Below are positions 49,280-59,329 of a stretch of DNA of 64,000 bases, one piece after another. The stretch comes from Polytrichum commune. Taxonomy: Eukaryota > Streptophyta > Polytrichopsida > Polytrichales > Polytrichaceae. The notes beneath the pieces were generated by a model. It ran no database searches. It had not been told where the DNA came from and worked only from the letters and a program-made list of their open reading frames with translations. Both the position numbers and the translations under genes were made by a program. The first letter of the stretch is position 1. The number at the start of each line of letters is the position of its first letter. The stretch is taken from assembly GCA_950295325.1 (NCBI GenBank), contig OX485807.1, forward strand, positions 17,325,001 through 17,389,000. The letters run 5' to 3'.

Positions 49280-50791
49280 GGGCAGCTTCGGCGCTCTCTT
49301 GCCGAATAATTATTAAAAGTAAAAAAACAGTGTTCGGCGGCAAAAAAAAAATTACTAAAAATTTCGGCATTTTAAATAGTTTAATAATGCAATTTCGGCA
49401 TACATCCAAGAAGTTATTATCTAACAGTAAACAAGGATGTTTATTCACGATTTCACAATTTGTGTGAAGAGTTTTACAAAAGATATAAATCTTTCACGAT
49501 TTTGTAAAGAGTTGAGAATGCTCTGTGCTTTATACAAGTAGAGTGGAGTTGTGTTCAACAATGCATATGGGATATGTAAAGTTTGAGGTGAAGCACCTAG
49601 TTAGACTTCATTTTTATAACACGCATAACTTTTGCATAGAGTCTTCAAATGACATAAAATTTGTTGGAGGTGAAAGATTACTTGATTTCTAAACTTTTCT
49701 TAGAGCAACAAAATTCCAAAAAAGTTGATCTTCTATGCACAAATGAGCTCTGAAAAACTGTTATGAACGCATTTTAATTTTTTGATTTTTACACGGCTGC
49801 AATGTTTTGTCCATATCTTTCGCATAAAGACTTATTTTGACACAAAACTTGTTGGAGGTGGAAGATTACTTGATTTCTAAACTTTTCATAGAGCAACAAA
49901 ATTCCAAAAAAGTTGATCTTCTATGCACAAATGAGCTCCGAAAAACTGTTATGAACGCATTTTAATTTTTTGATTTTTACACGGCTGCAATGTTTTATCC
50001 ATATCTTTCGCATAAAGACTTATTTTGGCACAAAACTTGTTGGAGGTGGAAGATTACTTGATTTCTAAACTTTTCATAGAGCAACAAAATTCCAAAAAAG
50101 TTGATCTTCTATGCACAAATGAGCTCCGAAAAACTGTTATGAACGCATTTTAATTTTTTGATCTTTACACGGCTGCAATGTTTTGTCCATATCTTTCGCA
50201 TAAAGACTTATTTTGACACAAAACTTGTTGGAGGTGGAAGATTACTTGATTTCTAAACTTTTCATAGAGCAACAAAATTCCAAAAAAGTTGATCTTCTAT
50301 GCACAAATGAGCTCCGAAAAACTGTTATGAACGCATTTTAATTTTTTGATCTTTACACAGCTGCAATGTTTTGTCCATATCTTTTGCATAAAGATTTATT
50401 TTGACACAAAACTTGTTGGGGGTGGAAGATTACTTGATTTCTCAACTTTTGTTAGTTGGACAAAATTCTATAAAACTTCATCTTCTATGCTCAATTGGAC
50501 TCCAAAAAATTGTGTACAACACATCTGAAAAGCCTCACTTAGAGTCTTGCTACTTCTTAACCCATATTCTTTGTGGACTAGTGTAAGTGAGCTTGATTAC
50601 AAAAGGAGCACCTTCTCTCCATCAGAATTCATATATGCTTCCAGTGTAAGTAAAATTCTAGTGAGAAGTAAAAATTTCTTACTTTTCGGCAATTTTGAAA
50701 ATTAATTAATTTTATATTCGGCAAAAAATGTCAATAATTTTCCAAAATTTTCGGCGTCTATTTTTAGAATTATTTTGTGCCGAAGCTGCCC
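49280..50791. mobile_element. TIR element with internal satellite
   Basis: The left end GGGCAGCTTCGGCGC and right end GTGCCGAAGCTGCCC are inverses, each next to TTAA (49276-49279 and 50792-50795). The flanks beyond TTAA (CTACCGTAC and GTACGGTAG) are also inverse, so either the TIR is longer or the target was palindromic. TTAA would suit piggyBac-like insertion; TA is an alternative. Most of the 1.5-kb interior is a tandem array. No transposase. Confidence 0.6.
49600..50560. repeat. Tandem array of 188-bp units, about five copies
   Basis: The marker TTGTTGGAGG (or GGGG) recurs at 49661, 49849, 50038, 50226 and 50413. Inner units are nearly identical; the first and last have drifted. Each includes AAAACTGTTATGAACGCATT. 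Non-coding. Confidence 0.9.
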
Positions 50792-50795
50792 TTAA

Positions 50796-51938
50796 AGTAC
50801 GGTAGGAGTCATGAGGGTAAAGCCATAAGCTATGAGTAGCTTATGGCGTCCCAATTCTAGAACGCTCAAGAACACCTCAATCTGAGGTGTGAGCTAGGAG
50901 ATATAGCACTTTGAGTGGGATGATGTCCCGGGACAGCGCCCTGGAACAGCAGTGGCCTGGGAGTGGCTCCCGGGACTGCAAAGGTTTAAACAGGCATAAC
51001 TTCCTTGGTACTTGTCCGAATGGGGCAAGTGAGGTGTCCATCGGCATCAACGTGAAACGTAGATGACGATAGAGTGGTTGGTTGTTAGATTCAAAGACTG
51101 CACGTGGAAGTTATGAAGGTCTGAAGCTGCAGGGAGGCTTCTAGACCCAGCGGCTAAGGGAAAATGTCTACTTGGCCCCAACTCTTGGTAGAGAGACAAA
51201 AGGGGTGTTGACGGTGGGGGAGGGGCCCCGCCAAAAGTCCTAGAGGCATATATGGGTGAGGCGGCTTTGCCGACCGACCCCCCCGGAGCATACTTGGCAA
51301 TGTGCTCCGGGTGGTTGTAGTGTTGTCCTACCAACACTATGACCAACTAAGGAGTGGACTTCCATGGATGGAAGTCCACCTTAGCCATGGGTTACCTACT
51401 AAGGGGAAGAGTCCCGAATGCATGTGTAGGAGGGTTTGGTGACCAAATATGAGATTGAAGGTCCGCGGTTTTGAAAGCTAACCATGCATGTGCGTGGGAT
51501 GTGCAGGTTAGCGCTCGGGACACTTGCTAGGGTTGGAAAGTGATTGAGCTAAGTGAAGAAAAGCTAGCAAGGGTCGCGACAGTGGAGGTGTGAGGTAGGA
51601 GATATGCCAATTTCAGTGGGGTGCTCGCGCAGGACCAAGCCCTAGACATCATTGACCCGGGAATGGCTCCAAATGGAGGATGTTTAGGTTGTGCTTGAGA
51701 GAAGGTAAGGTATTTAGTGATTTTGATTAGAGGCTGAAAATATTTGGTTGAAATTGAGTGTGAAATTTGGAATGTGGGGGGAGGTCTTGGAACCAACAGG
51801 GTGGAGGACGTCAATACTAATCAGGTCCCGTTCAACACATACCTTACCCTCTTGGAGCCGAGAGGGTCCCCGAAACAAAGATTGAACCCAACCCCCTACC
51901 CCTTCTCGGGGCCGAGAGCGTCATTACATGATACAACT
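50796..51938. other. Intergenic with pieces of the palindrome-centre module
   Basis: The tract at 50940-51125 (CCTGGGAGTGGCTCCCGGGA ... GTGGAAGTTATGAAGGTCTG) matches one arm of the palindrome centre at 54093, and a weaker piece lies at 51588-51680. The short minus-strand frame at 51047-51346 lies across a G-rich stretch and is not convincing. Confidence 0.5.
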
Positions 51939-52340
51939 TAGCCCCTAATATCTTCGGACCTTCATAACTTCCACTTGCAAAAAAACCCAACCCAACCACT
52001 AATCTACCACCTATTCCCCCTCAAAATCAGACTTAGCAAAAATCAACCCATATACATGAGCATCCTCACCCCCTCTCCTATAGTGTTTCGGTGCCGAAAC
52101 ACCCTCAAATGAGAAAAAATAAACCCAACCCACCCACTAATCTACCACCTGTTCCCCCTCAAAATGAGACTTAGCAAAAATCAACCCATATACATGAGCA
52201 TCCTCACCCCCTCTCCTATGATGTATCGGTGCCGATACACCCTCAAATGAGAAAAAAAAAACCCCAACCCACCCACTAATCTACCACCAATCCCCCCTCA
52301 AAATGAGACTTAGATGTCAATGCACACCTCACTTGCCCCA

Positions 52341-52453
52341 TTCAAGCAAGTACTGAGAAAGTTATGCCCCTCCAAACCTTAGCAGTCTTGGGAGCCACTC
52401 CCCGGCCACTGCTAAGGTTTGAAGAGGCATAACTTTCTGAGTACTTGCTTGAA
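52341..52453. repeat. Hairpin module inside the array
   Basis: TTCAAGCAAGTACTGAGAAA at the left is answered by the inverse at the right (TTTCTGAGTACTTGCTTGAA), with a short GC-rich centre near 52397. It is homologous to the centre of the large palindrome (about 54040-54150) and may be an earlier inversion point. Confidence 0.8.
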
Positions 52454-53934
52454 TGGAACAACTAAGGTGTGCATTGCCATCTACGTTGAATGTAAATAAC
52501 AATAGAGCGGTTGTTTGTTAGATTTGGACAACGCAAGTGGAAGTTATGAAGGTCCAAAGATATTAGGGGGTTTGTTTTTTTTCATTTGAGGGGGTGAGGA
52601 TGCTCATGTATATGGGTTGATTTTTGCTAAGTCTCATTTTGAGGGGGAATTGGTGGTAGATTAGTGGGTGGGTTGGGGGTTTTTTTTTTTTTTTTTTTTT
52701 TTTGATTTGAGGGTGTATTGGCAAATCAACACATATACATGAGCATCCTCACCCCCTCTCAAATGGTGTATCGGTGCCGATACCCCCTCAAATGAAAAAA
52801 AAAAAAACCCAAACCCACCCACTAATGTACCATCAATTCCCCTTCAAAATGATACTTAGCACAAATCAACCCATATACATGAGCATCCTCACCCCCTCTC
52901 AAATGGTGTATCGGTGCCGATACCCCCTCAAATGAAAAAAAAAAAAACCCAAACCCACTCACTAATGTACCATCAAATCCCTTTCAAAATGAGACTTAGC
53001 AAAAATCAACCCATCTACATGAGCATCCTCACCCCCTCTCAAATGGTGTCTCGGTACCGAGACACCCTCAAATGAGAAAAAAAAACCCCAACCCACCCAC
53101 TAATGTACCATCAATTCCCCTTCAAAATGAGACTTAGCAAAAATCAACCCATCTACATGAGCATCCTCACCCCCTCTCCTATGGTGTCTCGGTACCGAGA
53201 CACCCTCAAATGAGAAAAAAAAACCCAAACCCACCCACTAATGTACCATCAATTCCCCCTCAAAATGAGACTTAGCAAAAATCAACCCATATACATGAGC
53301 ATCCTCACCCCCTCTCAAATGGTGTCTCGGTACCGAGACACCCTCAAATGAGAAAAAAAAAAACCCAACCCACCCACTAATGTACCATCAATTCCCTTTC
53401 AAAATGAGACTTAGCAAAAATCCACCCATCTACATGAGCATCCTCACCCCCTCTCCTATGGTGTCTCGGTACCGAGACACCCTCAAATGAGAAAAAAACA
53501 AACCCAAACCCACCCACTAATGTACCATCAATTCCCTTTCAAAATGAGACTTAGCAAAAATCAACCCATCTACATGAGCATCCTCACCCCCTCTCCTATG
53601 GTGTCTAGGTACCGAGACACCCTCAAATGAGGAAAAAAAAAACCCAAACCCACCCACTAATGTACCATCAAATCCCTTTCAAAATGAGACTTAGCAAAAA
53701 TCAACCCATCTACATGAGCATCCTCACCCCTTCTCCTATGGTGTCTCGGTACCGAGACACCCTCAAATGAGAAAAAAAAAACCCCAACCCACCCACTAAT
53801 GTACCATCAATTCCCCCTCAAAATGAGACTTAGCAAAAATCAACCCATATACATGAGCATCCTCAACCCCTCTCAAATGGTGTCTCGGTACCGAGACACC
53901 CTCAAATGAGAAAAAAAAAACCCCTAATATCTTC

Positions 53935-54262
53935 AGACCTTCATAACTTCCACTTAAAATGTCCAAATCTAACAAAACACCACTCTATTTTTATCTAAAT
54001 TCAACGGAGATGGCAATGCACACCATAATTGTCACATTCAAGCAAGTACTCAGAAACTTATGCCTCTTCAAACCTTAGCAGTGGCCCGGGAGTGGCTCCC
54101 AAGACTTCTAAGGTTTGAAGGGGCATAACTTTTTTAATACTTGCTTGAATGGGGCAAGTGAGGTGTGCATTGTCATCTACGTTGAATTTACATAACAATA
54201 GAGTGGTATTTTGTTAGATTTGGACATTTTAAGTGGAAGTTATGAAGGTCTGAAGATATTAG
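53935..54262. repeat. Centre of the giant palindrome
   Basis: The left half (CTAATATCTTCAGACCTTC ... AAACCTTAGCAGTGG) and right half (CTAAGGTTTGAAG ... GAAGGTCTGAAGATATTAG) are inverses around about 54093. The centre contains CCCGGGAGTGGCTCCCAAGA. Confidence 0.85.
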
Positions 54263-55679
54263 GGGTTTTTTTTTTTCTCATTTGAGGGTGTCTCGGTACC
54301 GAGACACCATTTGAGAGGGGGTGAGGATGCTCATGTATATGGGTTGGTTTTTGCTAAGTCTCATTTTGAGGGGGAATTGATGGTACATTAGTGGGTGGGT
54401 TGGGGTTTTTTTTTTCTCATTTGAGGGTGTCTCGGTACCGAGACACCATAGGAGAGGGGGTGAGGATGCTCATGTAGATGGGTTGATTTTTGCTAAGTCT
54501 CATTTTGAAAGGGAATTGATGGTACATTAGTGGGTGGGTTTGGGTTTGTTTTTTTCTCATTTGAGGGTGTCTCGGTACCGAGACACCATAGGAGAGGGGG
54601 TGAGGATGCTCATGTAGATGGGTTGATTTTTGCTAAGTCTCATTTTGAAAGGGAATTGATGGTACATTAGTGGGTGGGTTGGGGTTTTTTTTTTCTCATT
54701 TGAGGGTGTCTCGGTACCGAGACACCATTTGAGAGGGGGTGAGGATGCTCATGTATATGGGATGGTTTTTGCTAAGTCTCATTTTGAGGGGGAATTGATG
54801 GTACATTAGTGGGTGGGTTGGGATTTTTTTTTCTCATTTGAGGGTGTCTCGGTACCGAGACACCATTTGAGAGGGGGTGAGGATGCTCATGTATATGGGT
54901 TGATTTTTGCTAAGTCTCATTTTGAGGGGGAATTGGTGGTAGATTAGTGGGTGGGTTGGGGTTTTTTTTTTCTCATTTGAGGGTGTCTCGGTACCGAGAC
55001 ACCATAGGAGAGGGGGTGAGGATGCTCATGTATAATGGCTTGATTTTTGCTAAGTCTCATTTGGAAGAGGAATTGGTGGTGCATTAGTGGGTGGGTTGGG
55101 GTTTTTTTTTTTCTCATTTGAGGGTGTCTCGATACCGAGACACCATAGGAGAGGGGGTGAGGATGCTCATGTATATGAGTTGATTTTTGCTAAGTATCAT
55201 TTTAAAGGGGAATTGGTGGTACATTAGTGGGTGGGTTGGGGTTTTTTTTTTCTCATTTGAGGGTGTCTCGGTACCGAGAGACCATATGGGATGGGGTGAG
55301 GATGCTCATGTATATGGGTTGAATGTTTTGTAAGTCTGATTTTGAGGGGGAACTAGTGGTAGATTAGTGGGTGGGGTTGGGGGTTTTTTTTTCATTTGAG
55401 TGTGTTTCTAGTACTAGGCAATGTATAAAGCGAGGATTCTTTTAATCCTGTTGATAAGGGTCCTCAAATTTGTTATTGTCCGACAGTCACTGCTTACAAA
55501 AATTTTATGAAGTCACACATCATCAGGGAGATTCATGTCTTGTGGTTGTTGTAGAGGTAGGTAAACTTCAAAATGATTTAAACTCCTCGTTGAATGGAAC
55601 TAGTTGAATGCTTGTTCTATTCACCCTTAACCTAGTTTTATTGAAGTCATTTGTCATGTACAAATTGTGACAATCTCCT

Positions 55680-57138
55680 TTGATTGTGCATCACTCAAAA
55701 GACAAAACCCGGCACTACAAGGGTTCTCCGGAGGACCATCCCTGTTTGGACTTGATTCTTGCAGATATACCGGAAAGTCTTCCTGTTCCTGGCATATCAA
55801 ACCCACCATCATCCATTCCCGCTTGGAATCAAGAATCGAAAGAGTCGTTACAACCACTAATTGACTTTGCCGACGAACATTTGCACGACGATGGGGCAAT
55901 TATTTTGTTTCACCCTTTTCGCATGAGTACGAAGTCCAATATTCTTGGATATTGCAAATCGTATGGTTTTGCAATTCGGAAAGAGTGGTGGGAAATGAAC
56001 CGCCTTCATCTTACATCCCCAATAAATCCAGCATCAACTGTAAGATAAAGCTTCAACCTTCTTTCTCATCACCGCATTCAGTTTCAATTTCATCCTTAAG
56101 TTAGTTGTGTTGTTTACTTTGTAAAGTAATATTGATTTTTATGTCGGGTACATTGTAGACCATGAGGTTCGTTATTTCATTGGCGGTCAGGAGCGTGCCG
56201 GGGTCACCTACATCGAAGTTTTCATTTCGCCATGTCCCTGAATTGGATCCTTATGGGGTGGATGTTGCACGGGGTGATATTCTCCAGAACTTGGTCTCTC
56301 ATGAGGACTAGCTAACTAATGGATCCACACCATGGCGAGGGCCTCGTGAAAAGTCCGTGTTTCTAATGCAAATGCTAATTGAAGCATGTAGCTCCCCATG
56401 GGATATTATTCTAGATTGCACGGCATCGACCGGTATGTCTTTGTAATCTTCCATTTCAGTTGGTTAATGGTTAATATTTTTTTGCTCTGAAAATTTATTG
56501 TGGTTTTTGCACTAAGTTTTTCCAACTTCTTTATTTGTAGGATCTTCCATTCATGCATGCCGCAATGTGCACCGTCACATTGCGGCATTAGAGGCTGATG
56601 TTAATATTTTTGAGGCCTTACTTGCTCCATTGATTTATCTCTAGAGCAGCCTCTGCAGTCACTATTGAAGACCGTGTCACTAGTTTAGAGGATCATGAGG
56701 GTGAAGATATCCCCGTTGAGAGGATTGTGAAAAGATCTCGCTTTACTAAGTGAGTATGGTCCATAAAAATTCTCTTACTAGTGTTATGTTTTTTGCTGTC
56801 ATTTCTTCTAAAGTTGAGTTATGAACATGGTACCATTGGCATTTGCAGATGCGATAAATTGAGCTATCCTATTCACCGGCCTTTTTTTTGTGACCCTAAA
56901 TTCAATCCCAGCCCTCCAAAGTCTTGGCAACTTCTTACATATGCAAATGATATTGCTAATCAACTAGCTGGAGGTTTTTTATCATACTTTTACATCTAAA
57001 TATCGTCCGGGAAGAGTTTTAGAGTTTTGGATATAGAAGCTTTAGAATCTGATGGTCATGCCTCCTCTGATTCAAATATTAGTGATTCTAGAATGTCTTC
57101 ATCATCAGGTGATCATAGTGATTCGGATTTGATGTAAT
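55680..57138 (+). pseudogene. Relic of a beta-order DNA amino-methyltransferase
   Basis: I read exon-like pieces at about 55680-56039, 56159-56432, 56541-56640, 56645-56751 and from 56850, mostly with GT-AG borders. Piece 1 carries LDLILADIPES, resembling catalytic motif IV (DPPY) but degenerate, then a Rossmann-like FADEHLHDDGAIILFHPF. Piece 2 carries STPWRGPREKSVFLMQMLIE (motif X-like), then DIILDCTASTGSSIHACR (motif I, FxGxG-like). The order IV-X-I is that of beta-class N6-adenine/N4-cytosine methyltransferases (PF01555). A TAG at about 56308 and a frameshift near 56640 break the frame, and the N-terminus is missing. A serine/aspartate-rich tail ends at 57138. It could be a domesticated or transposon-borne enzyme remnant. 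Confidence 0.5.
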
Positions 57139-57308
57139 AGCTTCATGTGTATGTCTGTGTACTATCTAATATACCGTTTTTTCTTCCGTTGGTTTTTCAT
57201 TTTATGCACTCATTCCGCATGGAATTCATTGTATGTGTATTACTTTCGGAGTTTATGGGATATTGTTTAAAATATTTTCGAACACCACTTGGTTTCTTGT
57301 TAACGTTT

Positions 57309-57383
57309 GAGTTAACGAATAATTTTATTGTTCGAGTTAACGAATAATTTTATTGTTCGAGTTAACGAATAATTTTATTGTTC
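57309..57383. repeat. Three tandem 25-bp units
   Basis: GAGTTAACGAATAATTTTAT plus TGTTC is repeated three times without a mismatch. Confidence 0.9.
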
Positions 57384-57539
57384 ATCACTTACTTCCATAA
57401 TCGGCGTATTAGTTCATACCATTCTCATGTTTCTTTAAGGGTTTCCACTATTCTTCTATTATGGTTTTCATACACTTTTTCAATGATTGCTTGCGATTTT
57501 AGGCGAATGCTGGTTTGAATAAATGACCCTAAACCATTA

Positions 57540-57690
57540 CTGTCACCTCATGAAACGTGGCATTCAAGTGTCTTTACTAATATCTCTGCATGAGTATGTT
57601 CAACAATGATATGAGGTGCACACCTATATTACACAATGGTCTACAAGTTCACTAAAGTGTACACCAACGACACTAAATTCTAAACATAAA
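57540..57690. repeat. Dispersed repeat copy
   Basis: GTGGCATTCAAGTGTCTTTA ... ATGAGGTGCACACC ... CAATGGTCTACAAG matches the tract at about 30775-30900. The family is non-coding and its ends are unclear. Confidence 0.6.
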
Positions 57691-58004
57691 ACCCCTAGGC
57701 CTTGTCCAAAGTGGCCATGCCGAGACCGAACATGAAATCTAAGCCATTGGGCATGTCGAGACCCAAATTGAAACCAATGATTCGATTTCAAATTTATGGA
57801 GTCAGGTTGAATGTAGCTAAACATGAAACCCAAACATGGCATGCCTACATTCAACCTGAAACCATAAACTTCACCTCAAATCAGACAGCAAACCCCAAGG
57901 CCAACAAACCTCAGATCCGAGGCCTCCTGCAAAGTAGCCCATCCACTTGAAATGACGAGACCCACCCAGAAACCACACCCTTTAAACACAATCAGAATGT
58001 AGGG

Positions 58005-58373
58005 GCTCAAGCCATGAGGCCTCGGGTCCGAGGCCTTCTCCCAGTGGGACTTCATCCACCTCAAATAACAACCTGTAACCATCCGAGACCCATTCCCAAC
58101 CTACAAACCTTATACCCAATCTGAAATGATATCGCAGCCACGAGGCCTCGGATCCCAGGCCTTCTCCAAGTGGGACTTAGTCCACCTCAAATGACAAGTT
58201 GTAACCATCCGAGACCCATTCCCAACCTACAAATTAAACCTTATACCCAATCTGAAATGATACCACAGCCACGAGGCCTCGGATCCCAGGCCTTCTCCAA
58301 GTGGGACTTAGTCCACCTCAAATGACAACCTGTAACCATCCGAGATCCATTCCCAACCTACAAACCTTATAAG
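58005..58373. repeat. Tandem array of ~127-bp units, about three copies
   Basis: Each unit has CACGAGGCCTCGGATCCCAG or a variant, then GGCCTTCTCCAAGTGGGACT, CCACCTCAAATGACAA and TGTAACCATCCGAGACCCAT. A degraded unit precedes it at 57890-58000. Confidence 0.85.
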
Positions 58374-58509
58374 AGAATGTGCAAGCAAATATAGTATAGG
58401 TTCCTCAACCACGGTTATAGGTTATTTTTGTCAATAAATATTTCAATATTTAGCTTTACACCGCGGTCAGAGGGCATGTTTCACCACACAAAATTTCAAT
58501 ATTCTACAA

Positions 58510-58585
58510 AACTTACCACTCACCGCTCACTGCTCACCGCTCACCGCTCGCAAAATAGCTTTTCCCTTTGTACACGCAACCTACG
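58510..58585. repeat. Long-range inverted repeat, right copy
   Basis: Inverse partner of 47668-47740, with the same CACCGCT repeats, CGCAAAATAGCTT and TTTGTACAC. It lies at the downstream end of the minus-strand frame at 58541-59320. Confidence 0.7.
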
Positions 58586-59320
58586 TGTGCTCGCTAGGAG
58601 GTGGTGTGCAAGAGTATACCTTTGGTGAAAAACACGAGTAACGGGCCACATTTGCAAGGAGAACATCCATCCCATGTCCATCATTCCCTCCAATGGTTCC
58701 ATAATAAGGACACCAACATTATCTACTCCGAGACATTTGTCTTCCACACAATCCATTGGATCGACATTACGGCAAATTCCTTTTCCCACATTTTGTCCAG
58801 TTGCATTTACAAGCATCACTGGAATGTTCAGCCATTCCTCCCTTCTAAGCCCACTGCAATCTTCATCAATGTCCTCAATACCAACATCGTTCTCCTCTTC
58901 CGTGAACACCGCTTCAGACAGTGATAAACCCTGCATCGTATATTGATGTTAATATGTTTACCCTAATGCAAAACCCTATTACCACAATATAAGGTTACAT
59001 AGCAAAGTACATAACTCACCTCCTCGGAGCTCAAATGCTCCAGGTCCATTTGCTCCATTACCCTGATAACAATACACGTAACTTCATTAATCCCATTTCT
59101 TATACTAGCTAAATAATCATCAAGATATATCCTAGCGAAATTTTGTATTTCGGAAATCACACCTGGATCCAAGAAATCTTGGGGTTTCTCTCAAGTGGTT
59201 CCATTTCATTAGGGGTAATCCCCTGTAACTAGCCAAATCTACGCAGTCGTGGAAGTACCACACATCGGCAGTTCCACGAGGTCGAGTGGAACCAGCCAAT
59301 GTCAAGGTGGAAGCCCTCAT
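58541..59320 (-). CDS. Unrecognised two- or three-exon reading frame
   Basis: Minus strand. One piece (59172-59020, MDPGVISEIQNFARIYLDDY...EHLSSEE) ends at a good GT donor. It joins in phase, across an AG acceptor at 58931, to 58930-58541 (GLSLSEAVFTEEEND ... GVLIMEPLEGMMDMG). An upstream frame with an ATG at 59320 (MRASTLTLAGSTRPRGTADV) could be a further 5' exon. I do not recognise a family. It is acidic in the second piece and lacks membrane segments. It sits beside an inverted repeat shared with the DUF7869-type locus, so it may be part of a transposon. An antisense frame over the same bases is less convincing. Confidence 0.3.
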
Positions 59321-59329
59321 TGGAGTTTC

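Larger units (their letters stand above)
51940..55430. repeat. Inverted tandem array of 139-bp monomers (giant palindrome)
   Basis: Monomers contain an A-run, CCCACCCACTAAT, CAAAATGAGACTTAGC, ATGAGCATCCTCACCCCCTC and a short palindrome. Perfect or near-perfect palindromes start at 52765, 52905, 53045, 53183, 53321, 53460, 53600, 53740 and 53879 (forward). In reverse they start at 54287, 54426, 54566, 54705, 54843, 54982, 55123 and 55262. Midpoints of mirrored pairs all fall at 54092-54095, so the array is one large palindrome with arms of at least 1.2 kb. Older divergent monomers lie at 51985-52310, and one inverted monomer at 52571-52720. Confidence 0.92.

Noticed and set aside
51940..55430. 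CRISPR-like array because of regularly spaced identical palindromes
   Set aside because: The spacing sequence is itself repeated in every unit, there are no unique spacers, and this is plant nuclear DNA. It is a satellite.
58601..58946. Plus-strand frames antisense to 58541-58936
   Set aside because: The minus strand offers a phase-consistent splice junction to an upstream exon; the plus strand does not.
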